Source of the DNA: CALNXN01 sp942490645
GTDB lineage: Bacteria > Pseudomonadota > Alphaproteobacteria > Rhodobacterales > Rhodobacteraceae
Direction of reading: 5' to 3'
Length of the DNA: 64,000 nt
Assembly: GCA_942490645.1 (NCBI GenBank)
Contig: CALNXN010000007.1
Coordinates: 124,001-188,000, forward strand
The position numbers were made by a program, and so were the translations under genes. Below the pieces are notes generated by a model that worked only from the letters and a program-made list of their open reading frames with translations, ran no database searches and was not told where the DNA came from. This document shows, piece after piece, positions 7,907 through 16,913 of the stretch; position 1 is the first letter of the stretch, and every line of letters begins with the position of its first letter.

Positions 7907-8158
7907 ATGAGTGCGCATCAGGACGACACACAACAGGAGTTGGATCAAAAGATCGCCGCCCGCGGGCGGATGGTCTCTTTGGTCATTGTCGGAACGATGG
8001 TGCTGTGGATGCTGTCGCTCTGGCTGGCGCCCAAATTCGGCGTAACGGCGCGGCAATCCATCTTGATTGATCTCTTCGCTTTGGCGGCACTGGTGTGGTC
8101 GTTCATCGTATCGATGCAGTTGAAACGTGCGCGCAAAGCCGCGCGCGGGCAAGAATAA
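7907..8158 (+). CDS. DUF5337-type small membrane protein
   Basis: 83 residues. A polar N-terminus (DDTQQELDQKIAARGR) is followed by two hydrophobic helices (about 22-42 and 50-70) and a basic tail, KRARKAARGQE. This matches the Rhodobacterales DUF5337 family, known to me as small proteins found in nuo operons. Eighteen bases after the previous gene and 11 before nuoF. Probably an inner-membrane accessory factor; role unproven. Confidence 0.75.
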   Translation: MSAHQDDTQQELDQKIAARGRMVSLVIVGTMVLWMLSLWLAPKFGVTARQSILIDLFALAALVWSFIVSMQLKRARKAARGQE

Positions 8159-8169
8159 GGGGAAGCGGA

Positions 8170-9465
8170 ATGCTTCAGGACAAGGACCGGATTTTCACCA
8201 ACCTCTACGGCATGCATGATCGCACGCTGAAGGGCGCGCAGGCGCGTGGCCACTGGGACGGCACAGCGGACATCATCAAAAAAGGTGCGCCGTGGATCGT
8301 GGACCAGATGAAGGCGTCGGGCTTGCGGGGCCGGGGTGGCGCGGGCTTTCCGACCGGTTTGAAATGGTCCTTCATGCCCAAGGAAAGCGATGGGCGGCCG
8401 TCCTATCTGGTGGTGAATGCGGACGAATCCGAACCGGGCACCTGCAAGGACCGCGAGATCATGCGCCATGATCCGCACACGCTGGTCGAGGGGTGTCTGA
8501 TCGCCAGCTTCGCGATGCAGGCCCACGCCTGCTACATCTACATTCGCGGCGAGTACATCCGTGAGAAAGAAGCGCTTCAAGCTGCCATCGACGAAGCCTA
8601 TGACGCAGGCCTCGTAGGCAAGAATGCCGCTGGATCGGGATGGGATTTCGACATCTACCTGCATCACGGTGCGGGCGCCTATATCTGCGGTGAAGAAACA
8701 GCGCTGTTGGAAAGCCTTGAAGGCAAGAAGGGCATGCCGCGCATGAAGCCACCGTTCCCGGCGGGCGCGGGTCTTTATGGCTGCCCCACCACGGTGAACA
8801 ACGTGGAATCCATCGCCGTTGTGCCCACGATCCTGCGGCGCGGGCCGGAATGGTTTTCGGGCTTTGGTCGGCCCAACAATGCGGGCACCAAGCTCTTTGC
8901 GATTTCGGGGCACGTGAACAACCCCTGCGTCGTCGAAGAAGCGATGAGCATCACTTTCGAAGAGCTGATCGAGACGCATTGCGGTGGCATTCGGGGCGGG
9001 TGGAAGAACCTCAAGGCGGTCATTCCGGGCGGATCCTCGGTGCCGATGATCCCCGGCAAGGACATGAAAGACGCCATCATGGATTTCGATTACCTGCGCG
9101 AACAACGCTCTGGCCTCGGCACGGCGGCGGTGATCGTGATGGACAACTCCACCGACGTGATCAAGGCGATCTGGCGGTTGAGCAAATTCTACAAGCACGA
9201 AAGCTGCGGGCAATGTACGCCCTGCCGCGAAGGCACCGGCTGGATGATGCGGGTGATGGACCGTTTGGTCACGGGCGACGCGGAGCCGGAGGAAATCGAC
9301 ATGCTGCTGGACGTGACCAAGCAGGTTGAGGGTCATACGATCTGCGCACTTGGCGATGCGGCGGCCTGGCCCATTCAGGGTCTGATCCGCCATTTCCGCG
9401 ACGAGATCGAGGATCGCATCAAGCACAAACGCACCGGGCGCAGCAGCGCCGTGGCGGCGGAGTAG
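8170..9465 (+). CDS. nuoF: NADH-quinone oxidoreductase subunit F
   Basis: 51-kDa subunit that oxidises NADH using FMN. 431 residues from the ATG at 8170, which follows a GGGGAAG-type ribosome site. The NADH-binding GRGGAGFPTGLKW is at about 54, the FMN-binding GAGAYICGEETALL at about 170, and the N3 [4Fe-4S] ligands are in SCGQCTPCREG (about 345) plus the cysteine of TICALGD (about 391). Intact throughout. Confidence 0.98.
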   Translation: MLQDKDRIFTNLYGMHDRTLKGAQARGHWDGTADIIKKGAPWIVDQMKASGLRGRGGAGFPTGLKWSFMPKESDGRPSYLVVNADESEPGTCKDREIMRHDPHTLVEGCLIASFAMQAHACYIYIRGEYIREKEALQAAIDEAYDAGLVGKNAAGSGWDFDIYLHHGAGAYICGEETALLESLEGKKGMPRMKPPFPAGAGLYGCPTTVNNVESIAVVPTILRRGPEWFSGFGRPNNAGTKLFAISGHVNNPCVVEEAMSITFEELIETHCGGIRGGWKNLKAVIPGGSSVPMIPGKDMKDAIMDFDYLREQRSGLGTAAVIVMDNSTDVIKAIWRLSKFYKHESCGQCTPCREGTGWMMRVMDRLVTGDAEPEEIDMLLDVTKQVEGHTICALGDAAAWPIQGLIRHFRDEIEDRIKHKRTGRSSAVAAE

Positions 9466-9471
9466 GCCCGG

Positions 9472-9879
9472 ATGGAGGCGTTTGACGCATATTCCCACGC
9501 CATCGCGTCATTGGCGGTTTGGGCGATCATCGTGCCCGTACTGGCCGCACTGTCGACACGCGGGCGCACCGCTGAGGACCGTTGTGATTGCGGCAAACCC
9601 AAACGCGATTACAGCAACGTCTGGTACCGCAGCGAGCGCGCATTCATGAATGCGGTCGAGGCGTCCGGCCCCTTCGTGGCGGCGACCGTTGCTGCGATTT
9701 TGGCGGGGGCGGCGCCTATGTGGGTCAACATCTTTGCGTCCGTCTTTGTGATTGCGCGGATCGTGGTGGCCTATGTGCATATCGGCACGACCAATCAGGG
9801 GCTGCGGTCTGCGGTGTGGTCGGTTGGGGCGGTCTGCACGCTGGCGCTGGCTGGAATGGCGCTGGTGGCGGCGTTCTGA
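9472..9879 (+). CDS. MAPEG family membrane protein
   Basis: 135 residues with about four hydrophobic helices. The segment ERAFMNAVEASGPFVAATVAAIL followed by RIVVAYVHI fits the MAPEG family (membrane-associated eicosanoid/glutathione metabolism proteins), which in bacteria is mostly uncharacterised. Six bases after nuoF, and its TGA shares bases with the next ATG, so it is co-translated with nuo genes. Substrate unknown. Confidence 0.8.
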   Translation: MEAFDAYSHAIASLAVWAIIVPVLAALSTRGRTAEDRCDCGKPKRDYSNVWYRSERAFMNAVEASGPFVAATVAAILAGAAPMWVNIFASVFVIARIVVAYVHIGTTNQGLRSAVWSVGAVCTLALAGMALVAAF

Positions 9880-10283
9880 TGCGGCGCTGCGCGATCATAG
9901 TGGCGATGGCTGTCGGTCTGGGCGGGGTAGCGCAGGCGCAGGATGATGCACGCGCAGCACCGGAATACTTCATCAAGGCTATCATCGATGCGTCAACGGC
10001 GCAGCAACTGGCAATGATATGTCCAAGGGTCAAACTGGATTTGCCTGTGGTCGAACAAGTCACCGGCGATGTGATGGCGCGGCTGGAACAGGACGGGTTT
10101 GACTTGAATTCCGAAACGTTAGGCATGGTCGATCCCGGTGATGAATTGGTTGCGCGGCAACGGGCGTTCATGGCCAAGCATGATCTGGACAACGCTGAGC
10201 AAGAAGATGTCTGTGCCGCAGCCCGCGCCGAGATGGCAGAGGGCAGCGTGATTGGCTCCTATCTGACGGAGGTGCCGGGATGA
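9879..10283 (+). CDS. DUF5333-type secreted protein (copy 1)
   Basis: 134 residues. The N-terminal signal peptide (MRRCAIIVAMAVGLGGVAQA, cleavage before QDD) sends it to the periplasm. The mature part is mainly helical, with two conserved cysteines (MICPR and EDVCAAA), and ends GSVIGSYL. A second gene of the same type lies at 11703 (DTASLCTLGRKEIAAGSAIGKLL at its end). DUF5333 is the family I recognise; it has no known function. The ATG overlaps the MAPEG stop. Confidence 0.7.
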   Translation: MRRCAIIVAMAVGLGGVAQAQDDARAAPEYFIKAIIDASTAQQLAMICPRVKLDLPVVEQVTGDVMARLEQDGFDLNSETLGMVDPGDELVARQRAFMAKHDLDNAEQEDVCAAARAEMAEGSVIGSYLTEVPG

Positions 10284-10786
10284 CAGGGCACCATCTGGCG
10301 GAGTTCAATATCGGCACGCTCAAATACGATTGGGAAGACCCGCGTGTTTCGGATTTCCTGAACAATCTCGACCGGGTCTATGCAATCGCGATGCGCAGCC
10401 CCGGCTATGTCTGGCACCTGTCGGGCGAAGAGATGGAGGTCGCACAACTCGATGCGACCGGCGTTCTGGGGGGCAATCCACGCACGGCGAGTACCTTGTC
10501 TGTCTGGCAAGACGTGCAAAGCCTTGAACAATTCACCTTCAACACCGTCCACAAACAATTCTACGACCGCAAGGACGAATGGTACGATCCGGCAGAACAG
10601 GCATGGGACGGGCACCGTCTGGTTCTGTGGTGGGTGCCTGCGGGCCATCGCCCGAGCGTTGCGGAGGCGGTGGAACGGCTGACCCATCTGGTTGAACAGG
10701 GTGACAGTGACACGGGTTTTGGCTGGGCGCACCTGCGCGAGGCGCAGGCATGGAAAACCAAACAATGCGGGGAGGCAGCGGCATGA
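10280..10786 (+). CDS. DUF3291 domain protein (copy 1)
   Basis: 168-residue soluble protein starting GHHLAEFNIGTL, with a ferredoxin-like barrel pattern: SLSVWQDVQSLEQFTF, then HKQFYDRKDEWY, then HRLVLWWVPAGHRPS. These are hallmarks of DUF3291, related to small monooxygenase-like barrels. ATGA overlaps link it to both neighbours. The next gene is a tandem paralogue. No enzymatic activity is known for the family. Confidence 0.85.
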   Translation: MTGHHLAEFNIGTLKYDWEDPRVSDFLNNLDRVYAIAMRSPGYVWHLSGEEMEVAQLDATGVLGGNPRTASTLSVWQDVQSLEQFTFNTVHKQFYDRKDEWYDPAEQAWDGHRLVLWWVPAGHRPSVAEAVERLTHLVEQGDSDTGFGWAHLREAQAWKTKQCGEAAA

Positions 10787-11271
10787 AGGGACATCACCTT
10801 GCAGAGCTGAATGTCGGCCGGTTGTTGACGCCGACGGATGATCCGCGCGTGGCCGAGTTCATGGCCAACCTTGACCGTATCAACGGCATGGGCAAGCGGA
10901 TGCCGGGGTTCGTTTGGATGATGGAAGGGTCGGGCGAGCCGGGCACGGGCAACACCGACGCAAAGATCGACGGCGATCCGCAATATGTGGCGAACCTGAC
11001 CGTCTGGGCAAGCGTCGAGACATTGGAGCAGTTTGTCTGGGGCACCATCCACAAGCAGTTTTATGAGCGGCGCACCGAATGGTTCGAGGTGCTGGGTGAA
11101 ATGCATTTCGTGATGTGGTGGGTGCCAGAGGGTCACGCGCCAACGCTGGACGAGGCGCTCGAGCGGTTGGAGCACCTCAAGACCCATGGCGACAGTGATC
11201 ACGCCTTTGGGTGGGATCATCTGCAGGCAGCAACAAAGTGGCGGGATCACCGCTGCGTGGCGGCGGAGTAG
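10783..11271 (+). CDS. DUF3291 domain protein (copy 2)
   Basis: 162 residues from the ATG overlapping the stop of copy 1. It shares HHLAELNVG, VWASVETLEQFVW, HKQFYERRTEWF, and MWWVPEGHAP with that copy, so the pair is a tandem duplication that has diverged (about half identical by eye). It could form a heterodimer, since barrels of this kind usually dimerise. Function unknown. Confidence 0.85.
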   Translation: MKGHHLAELNVGRLLTPTDDPRVAEFMANLDRINGMGKRMPGFVWMMEGSGEPGTGNTDAKIDGDPQYVANLTVWASVETLEQFVWGTIHKQFYERRTEWFEVLGEMHFVMWWVPEGHAPTLDEALERLEHLKTHGDSDHAFGWDHLQAATKWRDHRCVAAE

Positions 11272-11275
11272 GCGT

Positions 11276-11599
11276 ATGCGCGGGCTTTTGACAGCGATCA
11301 TCGGGCTGGCTGTTTTGGCCGGATGCCAGGACCGGGAGGACGAGATCTCCTTTGATGGACAATTCTATCGCACCAGCCTGAGCAAGGGCGAGGCGCGGCA
11401 TGAATTCACCGTGTCTTCGCGGCCCGTTTCGGCATCCCTGCTGGGTGCGCGGCAGGCGGCGGAATACGAGGCATTCACCTATTGCATCAACGAATACGGA
11501 TCATCCGACATTGATTGGGTGATCGGGCCGGACCTGCCCGATGAAAGCTATGCGATTTCAGATGACACGCTGACTTTGCAAGGGGCGTGCCCGCAGTGA
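11276..11599 (+). CDS. Small lipoprotein in nuo operon
   Basis: 107 residues from the ATG at 11276. The N-terminus MRGLLTAIIGLAVLAGC has a lipobox LAGC with Cys17, so it should be lipidated at the cell envelope. The mature part has two further cysteines (TYCINEYG and GACPQ) that could form a disulphide. No family recognised. It begins four bases after the upstream stop, within the nuo transcription unit. Confidence 0.7.
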   Translation: MRGLLTAIIGLAVLAGCQDREDEISFDGQFYRTSLSKGEARHEFTVSSRPVSASLLGARQAAEYEAFTYCINEYGSSDIDWVIGPDLPDESYAISDDTLTLQGACPQ

Positions 11600-11702
11600 T
11601 GCACCACGCCGCATATCACGCCCACCTGCGCGGCTGTTATTGCATATCAGGTGCAGCGGTCTCCATCTGTACCCGGTTGGGTGCAATGGACGGAGTGATG
11701 GT

Positions 11703-12104
11703 ATGCGGATCATGATGGTGGCCACGCTGATACTGGGGCTGGCGCAGCCGGTGGCGGCCAAACCGGCGCTGCGCGATGTGCCGTCCGTCGATGACGGGCT
11801 CTTTGCGGTGGGCGTGGCAGATATTATCCGCAAGGGGTGTCCCGATATTTCCGCGCGTCTGTTCCGGGCGGTGCAATACCTGCGCAGTCTTGAGGCTCAA
11901 GCCCGCAGCCTTGGCTATACGAATGACGAGATTGACGCACATCTGGATTCGGATGAAGAAAAGGAACGGCTGCGCGCGCGGAGCCGCGTCTATTTCGAGC
12001 AACATGGCGTCAATGCCGGCGATACGGCGAGCCTTTGCACATTGGGGCGCAAGGAAATTGCCGCAGGCAGCGCCATCGGCAAGCTGCTGAGGGCGCGCAA
12101 CTGA
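11703..12104 (+). CDS. DUF5333-type secreted protein (copy 2)
   Basis: 133 residues with a signal peptide (MRIMMVATLILGLAQPVAA). The ATG at 11703 has GGAG about eight bases upstream; an upstream in-frame ATG at 11640 would bury the signal peptide. Mature cysteines in KGCPD and ASLCTLG match those of the copy at 9879, as does the closing GSAIGKLL. About 100 bp of non-coding sequence precede it, unusual within this packed operon, and may hold an internal promoter. Confidence 0.7.
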   Translation: MRIMMVATLILGLAQPVAAKPALRDVPSVDDGLFAVGVADIIRKGCPDISARLFRAVQYLRSLEAQARSLGYTNDEIDAHLDSDEEKERLRARSRVYFEQHGVNAGDTASLCTLGRKEIAAGSAIGKLLRARN

Positions 12105-12499
12105 TGGTCTGGGTGATACGCATAAGCGTGGTCCTCGTCGGGCTGCTGGCTGCGACAAGTGCAACGGCACAAGCCAACGTAAAGACCAAGCTGATGGTGC
12201 GGTTCGAGGGGTTTCCGAGGGGCATGACCTGTGACGTGCGCGACTCCTTCGTGCCAGTGATCCACAGCATGCGGGACGGCGCACCACGTGTGTTGCTGAC
12301 CAGTTTCCCGAGCGTCGGCGAGATTTTCTGTGTCATGCCCGGCGGCCAGCGCATCGTGAGCGATGTGAACCAACGCTTGCGCCGTGGTGCGCGGGCGGTT
12401 GGGGTGACGGTGTTTCCAGATGGGCGCGCCGTAATGACAACGAGCGTCATCGGCGGGCTCATCCGCGATGACCTGACGAATGCAATAGAAGCGGGCTGA
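12104..12499 (+). CDS. Secreted protein of unknown function in nuo operon
   Basis: 131 residues; the ATG shares its A with the upstream TGA. A signal peptide (MVWVIRISVVLVGLLAATSATA) is clear. The mature part, with PRGMTCDVRDSF and GEIFCVMPGG, contains two cysteines and short strands. No family recognised. Its coupling to the preceding DUF5333 gene suggests they act together in the periplasm. Confidence 0.65.
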   Translation: MVWVIRISVVLVGLLAATSATAQANVKTKLMVRFEGFPRGMTCDVRDSFVPVIHSMRDGAPRVLLTSFPSVGEIFCVMPGGQRIVSDVNQRLRRGARAVGVTVFPDGRAVMTTSVIGGLIRDDLTNAIEAG

Positions 12500-12558
12500 A
12501 AGATGCGCGCAAACCAGATGACGCGGGCATGGCCCGCACCGAAAACAAGGCGAGCAAT

Positions 12559-14574
12559 ATGAGCGATCTGCGTAAGATTATCATTGATGGACAAGAGGTT
12601 GAGGTCGAAGGGGCGCTGACGCTCATTCAGGCCTGCGAACAGGTGGGCGTGGAAATCCCGCGGTTTTGTTACCACGAACGTCTGACCATCGCGGGCAACT
12701 GCCGGATGTGTCTGGTCGAGGTCGTGGGCGGCCCGCCCAAGCCCGCTGCAAGCTGTGCGATGCAGGTCAAGGATTTGCGCCCCGGCCCCGAAGGCCAACC
12801 GCCCGTCGTGAAAACCAACAGTCCCATGGTCAAGAAGGCCCGCGAGGGTGTGATGGAATTCTTGCTGATCAATCATCCGCTGGATTGCCCGATCTGTGAT
12901 CAGGGCGGTGAGTGCGATCTGCAGGATCAGGCGATGGCATACGGCGTCGATTTCAGCCGCTACCGTGAACCCAAGCGCGCGACCGAGGACCTCGATCTGG
13001 GGCCATTGGTCGAAACCCATATGACGCGCTGCATTTCGTGTACGCGCTGTGTGCGGTTCACCACCGAGGTGGCGGGCATTCACCAGATGGGCCAGACGGG
13101 TCGCGGCGAGGATGCCGAAATCACCTCCTATCTGGGCGAGACGCTGAACAGCAATTTGCAGGGCAATATCATTGACTTGTGCCCTGTCGGTGCCTTGGTC
13201 AGCAAGCCCTATGCCTTTACCGCGCGGCCTTGGGAATTGACCAAGACCGAAAGCATCGACGTGATGGATGCTCTTGGCTCCAACATTCGGGTGGACACCA
13301 AGGGCCGCGAAGTGATGCGGTTCCTGCCACGCAACCACGACGGCGTGAACGAAGAATGGATTTCCGACAAGACGCGTTTCGTCTGGGACGGGCTGCGCCG
13401 GCAGCGGTTGGACACGCCCTATATCCGCGAAAACGGCAAATTGCGCGCGGCCACATGGCCCGAGGCGTTGAGTGCCGCAGCGGCGGCGATGCAAGGCAAG
13501 ACGGTGGCCGGGCTGGTCGGTGATCTGGTCCCGGTTGAGGCCGCCTTTGCGCTCAAGCAGATGATCGAAGGGCAGGGCGGCGTCGTGGAATGTCGCACGG
13601 ATGGGGCCAAGCTGCCTTCGGGCAATCGTTCGGCCTATGTGGGCACGGCGCGGATCGAGGATATCGATACCTGCGAGGCGATCATGTTGATCGGTGCAAA
13701 CCCGGCCATTGAATCTCCTGTACTTAACGCGCGTATTCGCAAGGCCTGGACCAAAGGCGCGAATATCGGTGTGATCGGCCCGAAGGTTGATTTGACATAT
13801 GAATACAACCACTTGGGAACTGGGTCGGGCACAATAACCGACCTGCTTGGCCGGGATCATTCCGAGGTGGGCGAAAAGCCGTCGATGATCATTGTGGGCC
13901 AGGGCGCCTTGCAGGGTGAAGATGGCGCGGCTGTCCTCGCCTCCGCGATGGCATTGGCAGAGTCCACCAAATCGTCGTTTTTGGTCCTGCACACCGCTGC
14001 GGGCCGTGTTGGTGCTATGGATGTCGGGGCCACCAACGACAACGCCATGTCCGGCGTGATGGGGGCAGATGTTATTTATAACCTTGGTGCGGACGAGGTC
14101 GACATCGCAGACGGTCCGTTCGTGATTTATCAGGGCAGCCATGGGGATCGTGGCGCGCACCGGGCCGACATTATCCTGCCGGGCGCGGCCTATACCGAAG
14201 AACCGGGGCTCTTTGTGAACACCGAAGGGCGTCCGCAACTGGCCCTGCGCGCAGGCTTTGCGCCGGGGCAGGCCAAGGAAAACTGGGCGATCCTGCGGGC
14301 ACTGAGCGCTGAGATCGGCGCGCAATTGCCTTTTGACAGCATCGCGCAACTGCGTCAGGCGCTGGTCAAGGCGCATCCGCATCTGGGGCAGGTCGATGAG
14401 GTTGCCGAAAACGAATGGCAGCCCATGCCGCAAGGCAAGCTGGGCAACCATGACTTTGCACCCGCGATCGAAGACTTCTACCTGACCAACCCGATCGCGC
14501 GGGCCAGCCAATTGATGGCGGAATTGTCGGCCAACGCCAAAGCGCGCGGGCAAGAGGCCATGGCGGCGGAGTGA
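12559..14574 (+). CDS. nuoG: NADH-quinone oxidoreductase subunit G
   Basis: 75-kDa iron-sulphur subunit of the peripheral arm; 671 residues from the ATG at 12559 (MSDLRKIIIDGQEVEV). The N1b ligands are in RFCYHE and GNCRMC, the His-ligated N5 cluster in HPLDCPICDQGGECDLQD, and the N4 cluster in CISCTRC with LCPVGAL; a molybdopterin-type domain without cofactor follows. An in-frame ATG at 12529 adds ten unlikely residues. Intact. Confidence 0.97.
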   Translation: MSDLRKIIIDGQEVEVEGALTLIQACEQVGVEIPRFCYHERLTIAGNCRMCLVEVVGGPPKPAASCAMQVKDLRPGPEGQPPVVKTNSPMVKKAREGVMEFLLINHPLDCPICDQGGECDLQDQAMAYGVDFSRYREPKRATEDLDLGPLVETHMTRCISCTRCVRFTTEVAGIHQMGQTGRGEDAEITSYLGETLNSNLQGNIIDLCPVGALVSKPYAFTARPWELTKTESIDVMDALGSNIRVDTKGREVMRFLPRNHDGVNEEWISDKTRFVWDGLRRQRLDTPYIRENGKLRAATWPEALSAAAAAMQGKTVAGLVGDLVPVEAAFALKQMIEGQGGVVECRTDGAKLPSGNRSAYVGTARIEDIDTCEAIMLIGANPAIESPVLNARIRKAWTKGANIGVIGPKVDLTYEYNHLGTGSGTITDLLGRDHSEVGEKPSMIIVGQGALQGEDGAAVLASAMALAESTKSSFLVLHTAAGRVGAMDVGATNDNAMSGVMGADVIYNLGADEVDIADGPFVIYQGSHGDRGAHRADIILPGAAYTEEPGLFVNTEGRPQLALRAGFAPGQAKENWAILRALSAEIGAQLPFDSIAQLRQALVKAHPHLGQVDEVAENEWQPMPQGKLGNHDFAPAIEDFYLTNPIARASQLMAELSANAKARGQEAMAAE

Positions 14575-14579
14575 GATAC

Positions 14580-14954
14580 ATGATTGCAACCCTGCCTCTG
14601 ATGCTGATGGGCTGCGCCGAACAGGCGCCGCTGGCATCGGATTTCGTGCCTGACTATCTGGGTGCGCAGGTGCAGTTGCTCGACACGGATCTGGTGCAGG
14701 TCGAGGCGTCCATGACGAAGGCACAGACACCTGCGGACGTCACGCGCTATGCCGATTGTGCTCTCGCGCGCTTCATGCAAGAGCGTGGATACAAATATGC
14801 GCGTTTTTTGCGTACGAATTTTGCGCAAGAGGGTGGCGTGTCGTCGGTAGATGCTGTTTACACCATCTCGCCAAGCCTACCACGTGGCATCCGGGTGATC
14901 GACGCTGATACTGTCGTGCCCGAATGTGCGCAAAAACGAATTCCGACTGTGTGA
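14580..14954 (+). CDS. Small lipoprotein between nuoG and nuoH
   Basis: 124 residues from the ATG at 14580, which has GGAG eight bases upstream; a GTG at 14571 is also in frame. The very short leader MIATLPLMLMGC ends in a lipobox-like LMGC with Cys12. Mature cysteines occur in YADCALA and VPECAQ. No family recognised. Six bases separate it from nuoH. Confidence 0.65.
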   Translation: MIATLPLMLMGCAEQAPLASDFVPDYLGAQVQLLDTDLVQVEASMTKAQTPADVTRYADCALARFMQERGYKYARFLRTNFAQEGGVSSVDAVYTISPSLPRGIRVIDADTVVPECAQKRIPTV

Positions 14955-14960
14955 GGGACA

Positions 14961-16001
14961 ATGGCTGACTTCTTTTCGACCACGTACACCGGCATGGGGC
15001 TGGTCATTGTCGCGCAGATTTTCCTGCTGGTGATCCCGCTTTTGCTGGCGCTGGCGTTCTTGATGTATGCGGACCGCAAGATCTGGGCCGCCGTGATGAT
15101 GCGCCGTGGCCCCAATGTGGTGGGCGTCTTTGGCCTGCTGCAAAGCTTTGCGGATTTCGGCAAATACATCGTCAAGGAAGTCGTCGTGCCTGCGGGTGCC
15201 GACCGCCCTGTTTTCTTCATGGCGCCCATGGTCACGCTGGTGATGTCGCTGATTGCCTGGGCGGTGATCCCGTTCAACGACGGCTGGGTGCTGTCGGACA
15301 TCAACGTGGCGATCCTCTATGTCTTTGCCGTGTCCTCGCTTGAGGTTTACGGCGTGATCATGGGCGGCTGGGCGTCAAACTCGAAATATCCCTTCCTGGG
15401 ATCACTTCGGTCAGCCGCACAGATGATTTCTTATGAGGTCAGCATCGGCCTGATCATCATCGGTGTGATCCTGTCCACTGGGTCGATGAACTTCGGCAAT
15501 ATCGTCGCCGCTCAAGACGGCCCATATGGGCTTTTGCACTGGTACTGGCTGCCGCATTTCCCGATGCTGATCTTTTTCTTTATCAGTGCCTTGGCCGAAA
15601 CCAACCGCCCCCCATTCGACCTGCCGGAAGCGGAATCGGAACTGGTTGCGGGCTATCAGGTGGAATACTCCTCCACGCCGTTCCTGCTCTTTATGATCGG
15701 TGAATTGGTCGCGGTTGTGCTGATGTGCGCGCTGATTTCACTGCTGTTCTTTGGCGGCTGGCTCTCGCCCATTCCGGGGCTGCCCGATGGTATCTTCTGG
15801 ATGGTCGCCAAGATGGGGCTGGTGTTTTTCTTCTTCTCGATGGTCAAGGCCATCACACCGCGCTACCGCTACGACCAACTGATGCGTCTGGGCTGGAAGG
15901 TGTTCCTGCCGTTCAGCCTCGCATGGGTGGTGTTCGTGGCGTTTGCTGCAAAATTCGATTGGTTCTGGGGCGTTTATGCGCGCTGGGCCGTAGGAGGTTG
16001 A
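14961..16001 (+). CDS. nuoH: NADH-quinone oxidoreductase subunit H
   Basis: Membrane subunit that forms the quinone access channel and links the hydrophilic arm to the proton pumps. 346 residues with eight predicted helices. The loops YADRKIWAAVMMRRGPNVVG (about 34-53) and ETNRPPFDLPEAESELVAGY (about 213-232) are the family signatures. Intact. Confidence 0.98.
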   Translation: MADFFSTTYTGMGLVIVAQIFLLVIPLLLALAFLMYADRKIWAAVMMRRGPNVVGVFGLLQSFADFGKYIVKEVVVPAGADRPVFFMAPMVTLVMSLIAWAVIPFNDGWVLSDINVAILYVFAVSSLEVYGVIMGGWASNSKYPFLGSLRSAAQMISYEVSIGLIIIGVILSTGSMNFGNIVAAQDGPYGLLHWYWLPHFPMLIFFFISALAETNRPPFDLPEAESELVAGYQVEYSSTPFLLFMIGELVAVVLMCALISLLFFGGWLSPIPGLPDGIFWMVAKMGLVFFFFSMVKAITPRYRYDQLMRLGWKVFLPFSLAWVVFVAFAAKFDWFWGVYARWAVGG

Positions 16002-16002
16002 C

Positions 16003-16497
16003 ATGACACAGATCGACTACACTCGTGCCGCCAAGTACTTCCTGCTTCAGGATTTTTACCAAGGGTTCAAGTTGGGTATCCGCTATATGTTCGCGCCTAA
16101 GGCGACGCTGAATTACCCGCATGAAAAGGGGCCTTTGAGCCCGCGGTTTCGTGGCGAACACGCCCTGCGCCGCTATCCTAACGGCGAGGAACGCTGCATC
16201 GCATGCAAGCTGTGCGAGGCAATCTGTCCCGCGCAGGCGATCACAATTGATGCAGAACCCCGCGAAGATGGCAGCCGCCGCACCACGCGCTACGACATCG
16301 ACATGACCAAATGCATCTACTGCGGCTTCTGCCAAGAGGCCTGCCCCGTGGATGCGATCGTCGAGGGGCCGAACTTCGAGTTCTCCACCGAGACGCGCGA
16401 AGAACTGTACTACGACAAGGAAAAACTGCTCGCCAATGGGGACCGTTGGGAGGCGCAGATCGCCAAGAACCTTGAATTGGACGCGCCCTACCGATGA
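16003..16497 (+). CDS. nuoI: NADH-quinone oxidoreductase subunit I
   Basis: Iron-sulphur subunit carrying the N6a and N6b [4Fe-4S] clusters. 164 residues with two ferredoxin motifs, CIACKLCEAICP at about 66 and CIYCGFCQEACP at about 105. It starts one base after the nuoH stop, and its TGA shares bases with the following ATG. Confidence 0.98.
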   Translation: MTQIDYTRAAKYFLLQDFYQGFKLGIRYMFAPKATLNYPHEKGPLSPRFRGEHALRRYPNGEERCIACKLCEAICPAQAITIDAEPREDGSRRTTRYDIDMTKCIYCGFCQEACPVDAIVEGPNFEFSTETREELYYDKEKLLANGDRWEAQIAKNLELDAPYR

Positions 16498-16913
16498 CTG
16501 ACCCCAAGAACCCATACGAGGGCATGAACCCCTTTGCCGCGATGATGCAGCAGGCGCAGGAGATGGCGAAAACCTTCCCCGCGATGGAGGCGTTTACGCC
16601 CAAAGGCTTCGAGGCGCTGTGGCCCACCATGCCCAAGGACGTCATGGAAATGATGTTCGGCAACGCGGTGAACCCTGACGGACTTGATGCCAAAACGCGG
16701 CTTTTGCTGACGCTGGCGGGGCTGACCATGCAAGGCGCGCAGGCCGACACGGCGGTGCGCCAGACGGTCAAGCATCTTGTGGAAGTGGGTGCCAAGAAAC
16801 AGGAAATCATCGAAGCGATTGGCCAGATGTCGGTCTTTGCGGGGCTGCCCGCGATGAACCGCGCGTTGGAATTGGCCAGTCAGGTGATGGACGAAAAGGA
16901 CGATGACGCATGA
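16494..16913 (+). CDS. Carboxymuconolactone decarboxylase (CMD) family protein without CxxC
   Basis: 139-residue helical protein. The core LDAKTRLLLTLAGLTMQGAQADTAVRQTVKHLVEVGAKKQEIIEAI matches the CMD/AhpD family, but the redox CxxC pair of AhpD-type members is absent, since the protein has no cysteine at all. The N-terminus is Met-rich (MNPFAAMMQQAQEMA). ATGA overlaps on both sides place it between nuoI and nuoJ. A thiol-peroxidase role is therefore unlikely. Confidence 0.8.
   Translation: MTDPKNPYEGMNPFAAMMQQAQEMAKTFPAMEAFTPKGFEALWPTMPKDVMEMMFGNAVNPDGLDAKTRLLLTLAGLTMQGAQADTAVRQTVKHLVEVGAKKQEIIEAIGQMSVFAGLPAMNRALELASQVMDEKDDDA

Noticed and set aside
7945..9498. 517-codon open frame on the - strand
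   Set aside because: Shadow of nuoF, which has all its cofactor motifs on the + strand.
12010..14730. 906-codon open frame on the - strand
   Set aside because: It is antisense to the intact, motif-complete nuoG; long empty frames are common opposite GC-rich genes, and its translation has no family features.
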